Shown here piece by piece: positions 8,860 to 16,948 of a stretch of 64,000 nucleotides of DNA. Numbering within the stretch: position 1 is the first letter of the stretch; each line of letters opens with the position of its first letter. The translations under genes and the position numbers were made by a program. The notes below the pieces were generated by a model. It worked only from the letters and a program-made list of their open reading frames with translations, ran no database searches and had not been told where the DNA came from. Location of the stretch: the NCBI RefSeq assembly GCF_003151135.1, contig NZ_QEQK01000008.1, positions 105,280 to 169,279 of the forward strand. The letters run 5' to 3'. Source of the stretch: Abyssibacter profundi (GTDB lineage Bacteria > Pseudomonadota > Gammaproteobacteria > Nevskiales > OUC007).

Positions 8860-9888
8860 GTGTCCATTCACTGGCCGGCTGAATTCGAGCCGCAATCCCG
8901 CGTTCTTCTCACCTGGCCGCATGTCGGCACGGACTGGGGCCGCGCATTCTCAGACGTCGAACCGGTTTTTCGGCAGCTGGCCGGGCTGATCACACAGCAG
9001 GCCGACCTCATTGTCGCCGCGCAGGACCCTGCTCATGTCAGGGAGCAATTGGCGATAGCAGCCGTGCCGGCTGACCGTGTGCACATCGTGCCCTGCCACA
9101 GCGATGACGTCTGGGCGCGTGACCATGGCCCGATTACAGTCTTCGAGGAGACGACGCCGCGGGCGTTAGATTTTCGATTTGATGGTTGGGGCGGCAAGTT
9201 CGACGCCCGCCAGGACAACCGCATCACCCAGCAGCTCGACGCAGCGGGCGTGCTCAGACCTGCGCAGCGGGTCAACGTGGACTGGACGCTGGAAGGCGGT
9301 GGCATCGAGACCGATGGTCAAGGCTGCCTGCTCGCCACGGAAGCCTGCTTGCTGGACCCACGCCGGAATCCGCAGGTCGAGCGCCATCGCCTGGAGCGAC
9401 AGCTACATGAGTGGCTCGGCATCGTGCAGCTACTCTGGCTGTCAGCGGGTCATCTGGAAGGCGACGACACCGACAGCCATATCGACACCCTCGCCCGCTT
9501 TGTGAGCCCGGAGGTCATCGCCTATCAAGCCTGTGATGATGCGCTGGACTCGCACCACGGGTCACTGTCCACCATGCGGGATCAACTGCGCGAGCTACGG
9601 CACCGCGATGGTCATGCATTCGACCTCGTGCCCTTGCCACTCCCGGCACCTCAAACCGATGAGTTCGGCCGGCGCCTGCCCGCTGGCTATGCGAATTTCC
9701 TGATTCTGAACGACCTGGTGCTGGTGCCGGTCTACAAGACGGCAGCCGATGATCTGGCCCTACGCCGGTTGGACGACGCCTTCGCGGGGCGCCGGATCGA
9801 ACCCGTCGATTGCAGGGCGCTGATTACCCAGAACGGCAGCCTGCACTGCGTCACGATGAACATTCCCCGGATGGGAGACGGCACATGA
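8860..9888 (+). CDS. aguA: Agmatine deiminase
   Basis: AguA hydrolyses agmatine to N-carbamoylputrescine and ammonia. I choose the GTG at 8860, with TGGAG eight bases before it; the protein then opens V-S-I-H-W-P-A-E-F-E-P, which aligns with the family N terminus. An upstream extension to 8641 is low-complexity shadow. The 342-residue product keeps the pentein fold signatures: D-D-V-W-A-R-D-H-G-P (substrate site), E-G-G-G-I-E-T-D-G, the H-I-D-T general-acid region, and the catalytic Cys in S-L-H-C-V-T near the C terminus. Its TGA overlaps the aguB ATG, so the two are coupled. Confidence 0.95.
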   Translation: MSIHWPAEFEPQSRVLLTWPHVGTDWGRAFSDVEPVFRQLAGLITQQADLIVAAQDPAHVREQLAIAAVPADRVHIVPCHSDDVWARDHGPITVFEETTPRALDFRFDGWGGKFDARQDNRITQQLDAAGVLRPAQRVNVDWTLEGGGIETDGQGCLLATEACLLDPRRNPQVERHRLERQLHEWLGIVQLLWLSAGHLEGDDTDSHIDTLARFVSPEVIAYQACDDALDSHHGSLSTMRDQLRELRHRDGHAFDLVPLPLPAPQTDEFGRRLPAGYANFLILNDLVLVPVYKTAADDLALRRLDDAFAGRRIEPVDCRALITQNGSLHCVTMNIPRMGDGT

Positions 9889-10778
9889 ACAAACCACTGG
9901 TGATCGGCCTGATCCAGCACGCCTGCAGTGACGACATGGCGGCGAACTGGCAGGAATCGGAACGCGGCGTCCGGGAAGCGGCGGCGCAGGGCGCCGAGCT
10001 GGTCATACTGCCGGAACTCCATGCCAGTCTTTACTTCTGCCAGACCGAAGACACCAGCCTCTGTGACCTGGCCGAGCCCATCCCGGGGCCGGGGACAGAT
10101 CGGTTGAGTGCGCTGGCAGAAGAGCTCGGCGTGGTCATCGTCGGCTCGCTGTTTGAGGCCCGCGCCCCGGGGCTTTATCACAACACCGCCGTCGTGCTCG
10201 ACAACGACGGGCGGCTTGCTGGCGTGTATCGCAAGATGCACATCCCCGATGATCCCGGATACTACGAAAAGTTTTACTTCACGCCGGGCGATCTGGGCTT
10301 CGAGCCCATCGATACCGCTGTTGGACGCCTGGGCGTGCTGGTGTGCTGGGATCAATGGTTTCCCGAGGCCGCACGGCTCATGGCGCTCGCGGGCGCTGAA
10401 CTATTGATTTACCCCACCGCCATCGGCTGGGACCCGGACGACGACAGCGACGAAATGCAGCGGCAGCAGGATGCCTGGATCACCATCCAGCGCGCCCATG
10501 GCGTGGCCAACGGTCTGCCTGTGGCCGCCGTTAATCGTGTGGGTTTCGAGGCCGATCCGTCCGAAGCCACTGCCGGAGCGGAGTTCTGGGGCAGCAGCTT
10601 CGTCTGTGGGCCGCAGGGCGAAGTCCTGGCCCGGGCGGGCAACGAGCGACAAACCCTGGTCGCAAGCGTGGACCTGGCACGTTCGGAGAAGGTGCGCCGA
10701 ATCTGGCCCTATCTGCGTGACCGCCGTATTGATGCCTACGGCGATTTGACCCTGCGCTACCGCGACGCAAAAAAATAG
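9885..10778 (+). CDS. aguB: N-carbamoylputrescine amidase
   Basis: AguB is a nitrilase-superfamily amidohydrolase that converts N-carbamoylputrescine to putrescine, CO2 and ammonia, completing the agmatine route to putrescine begun by the gene before it. I choose the ATG at 9885, which overlaps the aguA stop and gives M-N-K-P-L-V-I-G-L-I-Q-H. The 297-residue product has the Glu-Lys-Cys triad in context: L-P-E-L-H, R-K-M-H-I-P-D-D-P and V-L-V-C-W-D-Q-W-F-P-E. The length is typical. Its last codons double as the U-tract of a minus-strand terminator for the OmpA-family gene. Confidence 0.96.
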   Translation: MNKPLVIGLIQHACSDDMAANWQESERGVREAAAQGAELVILPELHASLYFCQTEDTSLCDLAEPIPGPGTDRLSALAEELGVVIVGSLFEARAPGLYHNTAVVLDNDGRLAGVYRKMHIPDDPGYYEKFYFTPGDLGFEPIDTAVGRLGVLVCWDQWFPEAARLMALAGAELLIYPTAIGWDPDDDSDEMQRQQDAWITIQRAHGVANGLPVAAVNRVGFEADPSEATAGAEFWGSSFVCGPQGEVLARAGNERQTLVASVDLARSEKVRRIWPYLRDRRIDAYGDLTLRYRDAKK

Positions 10779-10801
10779 CGCGGAGGCCGCGGCCCCCGCG
10801 C
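10769..10801 (-). terminator. Rho-independent terminator of the OmpA-family gene
   Basis: Read on the minus strand, an 11-bp G+C hairpin (arms 10791-10801 and 10778-10788, a two-base apex 10789-10790 and one G-U pair) is followed by T-A and seven T residues (plus-strand A run 10769-10775). It lies 47 bases past the stop of the minus-strand OmpA-family gene. The U-tract is made by the last two lysine codons of aguB and the hairpin starts in its TAG stop, so one sequence serves two genes. Confidence 0.75.
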
Positions 10802-10807
10802 CATGAC

Positions 10808-10831
10808 GAACCGGGTCAACCAACCCGGTTC
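10808..10831. repeat. Perfect 9-bp inverted repeat between convergent genes
   Basis: GAACCGGGT at 10808-10816 is complementary to 10823-10831, with a six-base loop. It sits between the convergent ends of aguB and the OmpA-family gene. No T-tract follows in either direction, so it is either a pause or 3'-end stabilising hairpin for aguB mRNA or a weak bidirectional terminator. Confidence 0.6.
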
Positions 10832-10847
10832 AGTCGCTTCCGATCAA

Positions 10848-12494
10848 TTAGGCGTCGGTCACCACCAGGACAACCCGGCGATTCTGCGCCCGGCCGCTGG
10901 CCGTTTCGTTGCTCGCCATGGGCTCGGTGTCGCCGTAACCCACCGGAGACATGCGACCGGCGGACACACCCACGGAAATCAGGTAATCAACGACAGACTG
11001 GGCCCGCATTTCGGACAGACGCTGATTGTCATCCGCAGCACCCACCGAATCGGTATGGCCCTGTACCTCGACAGCAAGATCGGGGCGGCGCTGCAAGGTC
11101 AGCGCAACCTGATCCAGCGTCTCGCGCGCACCTTCGGTCAGCACGGCGCGCCCGGTCGCGAACTGAACCGTCGGCAGCAGCACCGCATCACCGACGCCGG
11201 CACAATCCAGGCCGCCGACGCCACAGTCGGCAACCGGTGCGGCGTCAATGGCACAACCTTCTGCATTCACCGGGAGGCCTTCCAGCGTGTCGGGGCATTG
11301 GTCAAAGCCATCGGCGACCCCGTCGGCGTCGCTGTCGGCCCCGCAGCCCTTGGCGTCCACGACCACACCCGGCGGCGTGGCCGGACATTCGTCGATGGCA
11401 TCGGTCACACCGTCGCCGTCCTCGTCAAAGGAGCAGCCATTGGCCTCGACAGGCTCGCCTGCAGGCGTGTCGGGGCACTGATCCCGACCATCACCCACGC
11501 CGTCGGCATCGGAGTCCAGCATGCAGCCGGTCTCATCGACAGCCACGCCCGGCGCTGTGGTCGGGCAGGCATCCGTTTCGTTGGGCACGCCGTCCTGGTC
11601 TTGGTCGGGCTCGCAACCAAAGCCATCAACCGATGCGCCGGCCGCGGAATCCGGGCAGCGGTCACGTGCGTTGCGTACGCCATCGGCGTCATCGTCCGCC
11701 TTGACCGGCCACTGCACGGCGCCGAGGTCGAATAGCAGGCCGATCGCAAAACCGGAGGCTTCGACATCGTAGGCAACGTTGTGCTCGTTGTCGTACTCGT
11801 AATTGATGTAGCGATAACCGATGCTGAGCGAGAAATCGCTCTCCGGGTCGTCAAGAATCAGGCTCAGCGACGAGTCCAACATCGAGTTGCCGCTCACCGG
11901 ATAACCGCTGGCCTGGAACTGCAGCTGACCGCCCTGGAACAGCGGCTGGCGTACACCGAAGTGCGCGATTGGACGATAGTCCAGCAGGCGAGCCGATCCG
12001 GTCTGCGCGCTGGCCTGCGAACCGGTCTCGCGCAGATCAAACTTCGAATCCAGCAACCGAGCACCCAAGCCCAGCTCGTAAATCGTGCCGAAATGCAGCC
12101 CTTCGTACGGCATGACAGCAAAGACATCGAGCTGGCGAGCCTGCCACGACGACGTCACGGATGAACTGCCGGCATCCACGTCGACACCCAACAAAGTGAA
12201 GTCGTTGAATGCATCGATACGGCGATCAAAGCTCAACGTCGTGAAGCTCGACCGCAGATCCCAGCCGTACATCCACTCCGGGGCGATGCTGAAACCGATG
12301 GCCAGACCTGCGTCGCGCTCCAAACCCAGCGCACGGTCCAGGCCGACCTGGTCGTCAGTTGTACTGATCGTACCCGCTGGCTCCAACCACGGCATGCTGA
12401 TGAACGCCGACTCCGTTGCCAACGTCTCACCTGCAATACCCATCCCTGACCACGCGGCCGTGACGGCCAGCAGTGGTGCCAATAACCTCTTCAT
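10848..12494 (-). CDS. OmpA-family outer membrane protein with thrombospondin type 3 repeats
   Basis: The 548-residue product starts with a signal peptide (M-K-R-L-L-A-P-L-L-A-V-T-A-A) and an N-terminal domain of about 240 residues that is probably a beta-barrel. A linker of about five Asp-rich type 3 repeats follows (each D-x-D-x-D-G-V-x-D plus D-x-C-P and x-G-C), and then a C-terminal OmpA domain. That domain has V-Q-G-H-T-D-S-V-G and the N-R-R-V peptidoglycan-binding signature. It probably tethers the outer membrane to peptidoglycan, with Ca2+ rigidifying the linker. A paralog with the same plan lies at 54175-55485. It is divergent from mfd and ends at a strong terminator. Confidence 0.92.
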   Translation of the reverse strand: MKRLLAPLLAVTAAWSGMGIAGETLATESAFISMPWLEPAGTISTTDDQVGLDRALGLERDAGLAIGFSIAPEWMYGWDLRSSFTTLSFDRRIDAFNDFTLLGVDVDAGSSSVTSSWQARQLDVFAVMPYEGLHFGTIYELGLGARLLDSKFDLRETGSQASAQTGSARLLDYRPIAHFGVRQPLFQGGQLQFQASGYPVSGNSMLDSSLSLILDDPESDFSLSIGYRYINYEYDNEHNVAYDVEASGFAIGLLFDLGAVQWPVKADDDADGVRNARDRCPDSAAGASVDGFGCEPDQDQDGVPNETDACPTTAPGVAVDETGCMLDSDADGVGDGRDQCPDTPAGEPVEANGCSFDEDGDGVTDAIDECPATPPGVVVDAKGCGADSDADGVADGFDQCPDTLEGLPVNAEGCAIDAAPVADCGVGGLDCAGVGDAVLLPTVQFATGRAVLTEGARETLDQVALTLQRRPDLAVEVQGHTDSVGAADDNQRLSEMRAQSVVDYLISVGVSAGRMSPVGYGDTEPMASNETASGRAQNRRVVLVVTDA

Positions 12495-12639
12495 GCTTGG
12501 TTTCCCCTGTGTCGAGCGACATCACCGAATCGGCGCATTATCCCGATGCGGCCTGGCCCTGTCATTACAAAATGTTGCGATGCACATCTACGCGGCGATT
12601 GTCTTTGACGCACGCGTGGTCCATTCTTCGCCGCCGATC

Positions 12640-15600
12640 ATGGTACCCAACGCTCCCCTACTCCAGCCACCCACGCCGACGCGTGGTCAAGTCGAAACCT
12701 GGAATCCGCTTCCGGATCCTGGTCTGGCGCTGGCCGCCATCGAGCTGGCACGTCGCTCCAATGAACTCGTGATGCTGTGTGCTCGAGATGAGCAACATGC
12801 ATACCAACTCGAGGCCATCTGCAAGTTCTTCGCCGATGATGCCTGCCCTGTCCTGCATTTCCCGGACATGGAAATTCTTCCTTATGACGCCCTGTCGCCA
12901 CTGCCCGAGGTCGTCTCGGAGCGTTTGGCAGCGCTGGCTCGTATTCCGGATCTGCAGGCCGGCGTTTTAATCATTGGCGCCGACAACCTGTTACAACGCC
13001 TGCCGCCACCAGCCTATGTCGCGGCGAGCACGCTATCGGTCCGACAAGGACAGACCCTGCCCCCGCTCGCGCTACGCCAGACCCTTGAGTCGGCGGGCTA
13101 CCAGGCCGTGGCTGAGGTCCAAAGCCACGGCGAGTATGCCCTGCGCGGTGCCCTGATGGACCTGTTTCCGATGGGCAGCCCGGCGCCCTACCGCATCGAC
13201 TGGCTCGACGACGAGGTCGATTCGATTCGATTGTTCGACCCGGAAACGCAGCGCTCTCAGGATGTGGTGGCAGAGATCAAGCCACTGCCGGCGACCGCGT
13301 TTCCAACCGATGATGCCGGCATCGAGCGATTTCGACGCCAGTACCGCAATGCATTCACCGGTGATCTCACCAGTCACCGCGTCTATCAGAGCGTGTCGAA
13401 AGGGCAAATGCCCGCAGGCATTGAGGCCTACATGCCGCTGTTCTTTGAACAGACCGGGCACATCGTCGATTACCTGCCTGCCCAGACCACGGTCGTCAGC
13501 GCCGCTGGCGTCGACGATGCCCTGGAAAAGACATGGCACAGCATTCAGGCTCGCCATGAAAATCTGGGGGTCGACCCCGAGCGCCCATTGCTGACGCCCG
13601 AACAGGCGTTCATCGCGCCAGCCGTAGCCAAAGAATGGCTCGAGCCGCTGGCGCAGGTGCAGGTTGCCGCGCACGTGCAGGCCGGCGCGGTGGAGTTTGA
13701 CATCGAACCCAGCCCGATCCGCGAAGCCGCAGCGGATCGCGGCCATGCCAGAACCCGAATCGGGGAGCTGTTGAACGACGGAGATGCCAGGCGGTTGCTG
13801 CTGCTAACGGAGTCCCAGGGTCGCCGCGAAGAGCTACTGGAGTTGCTCCGCCCCTTGGGTCAGCCCCCCCGTAGCTATCCGAGCTGGTCACGCTTTATCG
13901 GCGACTCCAAACCGTTCGGGATCTGCGTGGCTCCGCTAGCCCAGGGGTTCGCCCTGCGCGACCCGGCGATTCGTGTGATCACGGAAACAGAGCTGGTCGG
14001 CTCGAAGCCACCGGCGACACGCCGCCGCCGCGCCGTGCGAGATCCAGAAACCGTTCTTCGCAACCTCTCCGACTTGAAGGTCGGCGCCCCGGTCGTCCAC
14101 CAGGAGCATGGCGTCGGACGCTACATGGGTCTGGACCGGCTAACCGTTGGCGACCAGGAGATGGAGTTCCTGCGCCTGGAGTATGCGCGCGGAGACAAGC
14201 TCTATGTGCCGGTCGGTTCGCTCCACCTCATTCATCGCTACACCGGAGCCGAACCCGAGTCGGCCCCCTTGCACGCCCTCGGCAATGACCGGTGGAGCAA
14301 GGTGCGCAAGAAGGCCGCCGAAAAGGCCCGCGATTCCGCTGCCGAGCTGCTCAGTATCCAGGCCCGCCGTGCCGCCAAACCGGGCCATCGCTTCGACCTG
14401 GATGCCGCGGACTATGCCCGGTTTGCCGAAGGGTTCCCGTTCGAGGAAACACCCGACCAGCTAAGCGCCATTCAGGCCGTCATCGATGACATGTCCGTCC
14501 CGCATCCCATGGACCGCGTGGTCTGCGGTGATGTCGGATTCGGCAAGACCGAGGTGGCCATGCGGGCAGCCTTCGTCGCCGTCTCCAATGGCCGGCAGGT
14601 CTGCCTGTTGGTGCCGACGACCCTGCTGGCCAGCCAGCATGCCCAGAACTTCATGGATCGCTTCGCCGACTGGCCGGTGCGTGTCGCATCGATGTCACGC
14701 CTGCGGTCCGCGAAGGCGCAGACCGCGCTGTTGGATGAGATGCGCGAGGGCAAGGTCGACATCGTGGTCGGCACCCATCGCTTGCTGCAGAAAGACGTCA
14801 AATTCAAGGACCTGGGCCTGGTGATCGTGGATGAGGAGCACCGATTCGGTGTCCGCCACAAGGAAGCGCTCAAGCGCCTGCGGGCCGAGGTTGATCTGCT
14901 CACCCTCACGGCCACCCCCATTCCGCGCACGCTGAACATGAGCCTGGCCGGCCTACGCGATCTATCGATTATTGCCACGCCGCCGACTGCGCGAAATCCG
15001 ATCAAGACCTTTGTCGCAGACTGGGATAAAGCCTTGGTTCGGGAGGCCTGCCTGCGCGAGATCCGCCGCGGCGGTCAGGTCTACTACCTGCACAACGAAG
15101 TCAGCACCATGCAGCGGGCCGCCAGTGAGCTGCGAGAACTGCTGCCCGAGGCCGACATTCGCACGGCCCATGGCCAGATGCGTGAGCGCGAACTGGAATC
15201 GGTGATGCTCGATTTCTATCACCAGCGCTTCAATATTTTGGTCTGTAGCACCATCGTTGAATCTGGCATCGACGTGCCGACGGCCAACACCATCGTCATG
15301 GACCGCGCCGACAAGTTGGGGCTTGCCCAGCTGCATCAGCTCCGTGGGCGTGTGGGCCGGTCACATCATCGGGCCTACGCCTACCTACTCGTACCCTCCA
15401 TGCGCGCGCTGTCGCAGGACGCGCTCAAGCGCCTCGAAGCCATCGAGTCGCTGGGCGAATTGGGAGCAGGGTTCACCCTGGCCACACATGACCTAGAGAT
15501 TCGCGGCGCAGGCGAGCTGCTCGGCGAAGAGCAAAGCGGGCAAATTGAGGAGATCGGCTTTGCGCTCTACTCGCAACTGCTGGAGCGCGCCGTTCGGGCA

Positions 15601-16101
15601 CTGAAGTCCGGCGATACGCTCGATGATGAAGATCCCTGGTCGGCCGGCGCCGACATCGACCTGGGTGTACCCGCACTCATTCCCGACGACTATGTCCCGG
15701 ATGTCACCCTGCGGCTCACACTCTACAAGCGCATCAGCAGCGCGACCTCGCCTGGAGCGCTCCGCGAGCTGAAAGTGGAGATGATCGACCGCTTCGGCCT
15801 GCTGCCGGAGCGGGCCGAGCAGCTGTTCGCCCTGGCGGGCTTGCGGCAGCGCTGCGAGCAAATCGGCATTCGGAAAATTAAGGCCGGCGCCGGAAGTGCC
15901 CGTATCGAATTCAAACCCAAAGCCGACGTGGACCCAGCTGCCCTCATTGCCTTTATCCAGTCCAATCCGCGCAAGCATCGATTCGACGGCGCAACAACCA
16001 TCGTCGCGCAATGGGACCACGAGGCGCCTGGTGACAGGCTTACCGCCATGATTGCGCTGCTGGATCAGCTGCATCCCGCCAGCGCAGAAGCGACCGCGTA
16101 G
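12640..16101 (+). CDS. mfd: Transcription-repair coupling factor Mfd
   Basis: Mfd pushes stalled RNA polymerase off damaged DNA and recruits UvrA. I choose the ATG at 12640, which gives 1153 residues, close to E. coli Mfd (1148); the open frame upstream overlaps the OmpA-family gene and has no homology. Domains in order are a UvrB-like N-terminal module (about 1-430), the CarD-type RNAP-interaction domain beginning at G-A-P-V-V-H-Q-E-H-G-V-G-R-Y, and the RecG-like translocase. The last shows G-D-V-G-F-G-K-T-E-V, V-D-E-E-H-R-F-G, T-A-T-P-I-P-R-T-L and Q-L-R-G-R-V-G-R. A TRCF C-terminal domain closes the protein. Confidence 0.97.
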   Translation: MVPNAPLLQPPTPTRGQVETWNPLPDPGLALAAIELARRSNELVMLCARDEQHAYQLEAICKFFADDACPVLHFPDMEILPYDALSPLPEVVSERLAALARIPDLQAGVLIIGADNLLQRLPPPAYVAASTLSVRQGQTLPPLALRQTLESAGYQAVAEVQSHGEYALRGALMDLFPMGSPAPYRIDWLDDEVDSIRLFDPETQRSQDVVAEIKPLPATAFPTDDAGIERFRRQYRNAFTGDLTSHRVYQSVSKGQMPAGIEAYMPLFFEQTGHIVDYLPAQTTVVSAAGVDDALEKTWHSIQARHENLGVDPERPLLTPEQAFIAPAVAKEWLEPLAQVQVAAHVQAGAVEFDIEPSPIREAAADRGHARTRIGELLNDGDARRLLLLTESQGRREELLELLRPLGQPPRSYPSWSRFIGDSKPFGICVAPLAQGFALRDPAIRVITETELVGSKPPATRRRRAVRDPETVLRNLSDLKVGAPVVHQEHGVGRYMGLDRLTVGDQEMEFLRLEYARGDKLYVPVGSLHLIHRYTGAEPESAPLHALGNDRWSKVRKKAAEKARDSAAELLSIQARRAAKPGHRFDLDAADYARFAEGFPFEETPDQLSAIQAVIDDMSVPHPMDRVVCGDVGFGKTEVAMRAAFVAVSNGRQVCLLVPTTLLASQHAQNFMDRFADWPVRVASMSRLRSAKAQTALLDEMREGKVDIVVGTHRLLQKDVKFKDLGLVIVDEEHRFGVRHKEALKRLRAEVDLLTLTATPIPRTLNMSLAGLRDLSIIATPPTARNPIKTFVADWDKALVREACLREIRRGGQVYYLHNEVSTMQRAASELRELLPEADIRTAHGQMRERELESVMLDFYHQRFNILVCSTIVESGIDVPTANTIVMDRADKLGLAQLHQLRGRVGRSHHRAYAYLLVPSMRALSQDALKRLEAIESLGELGAGFTLATHDLEIRGAGELLGEEQSGQIEEIGFALYSQLLERAVRALKSGDTLDDEDPWSAGADIDLGVPALIPDDYVPDVTLRLTLYKRISSATSPGALRELKVEMIDRFGLLPERAEQLFALAGLRQRCEQIGIRKIKAGAGSARIEFKPKADVDPAALIAFIQSNPRKHRFDGATTIVAQWDHEAPGDRLTAMIALLDQLHPASAEATA

Positions 16102-16124
16102 CCCGGCGGCGGTAAACTAGCATC

Positions 16125-16925
16125 ATGAAATTCACCTTGTTGATTGCGGCACTGATCGCCGCGACCGTGCAGCCGGCACTGGCCTCCGAGTTCCGTGTGG
16201 ATGTCATCGTCTTTTTGAACCAGGCTACCCCGAATGGCTCGCCGGACGAGGCATCAGCTGCCATTGATCGATTCGAGGCCAACGGCATCGCCCTGGGCGC
16301 CAGCGGCGCACTACAGTCCGTGGGTGTCCGTAGGCTGCCCGATGACAGCTTCGGCCTGGATCAGGCATGGAATCGACTCCGCAATGCCCAGGCGTTCGTG
16401 CCCTATCTACGGGCGAGCTGGGTCCAAGCGGGAAAGAGTCGGCGACAGGCGCCTGCGCTGCGGTTGAATGATGGGGTCACGGTGGAGATCTTGCCCACGC
16501 CAGAACGGCGGTATGTCTCGGAAATCTACAGCGAGGCCGAGCCGGCCGGCAGCATCGCGACAGCCGATGATCAATCCGTGGACGGCACCGACGAGACCGC
16601 GGCCACGGAGACCGGCGATGAGCTGCTATCCGAAGTACCCCCCGGATCCGCGGACTGGGGTGTGGTCCAGCCGGAGCCGATCCGGATCGACCAACTGGAT
16701 GGGACGATCAGCCTGTATGCCCAGCGCTACCTGCACCTGGACATCGACCTTTGGTGGGTCCAGCAGCAGTCAGGAGCCGGGGTCGAGACGGGCCAACTGC
16801 TCGATGAGGCGGACGCTCGCGTGTTCCACATCAAGGAGCAGCGGCGGGTGCGTCTAAACGAGCTGCACTATTTTGACCACCCCCGCTTTGGCGTCCTCGC
16901 CCGAGTCACACGCGTCGGCGACTAA
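16125..16925 (+). CDS. CsiV-family peptidoglycan-binding protein
   Basis: The 266-residue product has a clear signal peptide (M-K-F-T-L-L-I-A-A-L-I-A-A-T, cleavage near A-L-A-S) and the mature start E-F-R-V-D-V-I-V-F. CsiV-family proteins typically open with such a 'Y-x-V-E-v-I-v-F' strand. The middle (about 145-185) is an acidic, low-complexity stretch; the C terminus has R-R-V-R-L-N-E-L-H-Y-F-D-H-P-R-F-G, which closely matches the family's conserved end. It lies 23 bases after mfd, and the mfd-csiV pairing is also found in Pseudomonas. In Vibrio, CsiV works with LpoA/PBP1A. The role here is inferred. Confidence 0.85.
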   Translation: MKFTLLIAALIAATVQPALASEFRVDVIVFLNQATPNGSPDEASAAIDRFEANGIALGASGALQSVGVRRLPDDSFGLDQAWNRLRNAQAFVPYLRASWVQAGKSRRQAPALRLNDGVTVEILPTPERRYVSEIYSEAEPAGSIATADDQSVDGTDETAATETGDELLSEVPPGSADWGVVQPEPIRIDQLDGTISLYAQRYLHLDIDLWWVQQQSGAGVETGQLLDEADARVFHIKEQRRVRLNELHYFDHPRFGVLARVTRVGD

Positions 16926-16948
16926 AACCGGATCACCGCGGGCGCCGA

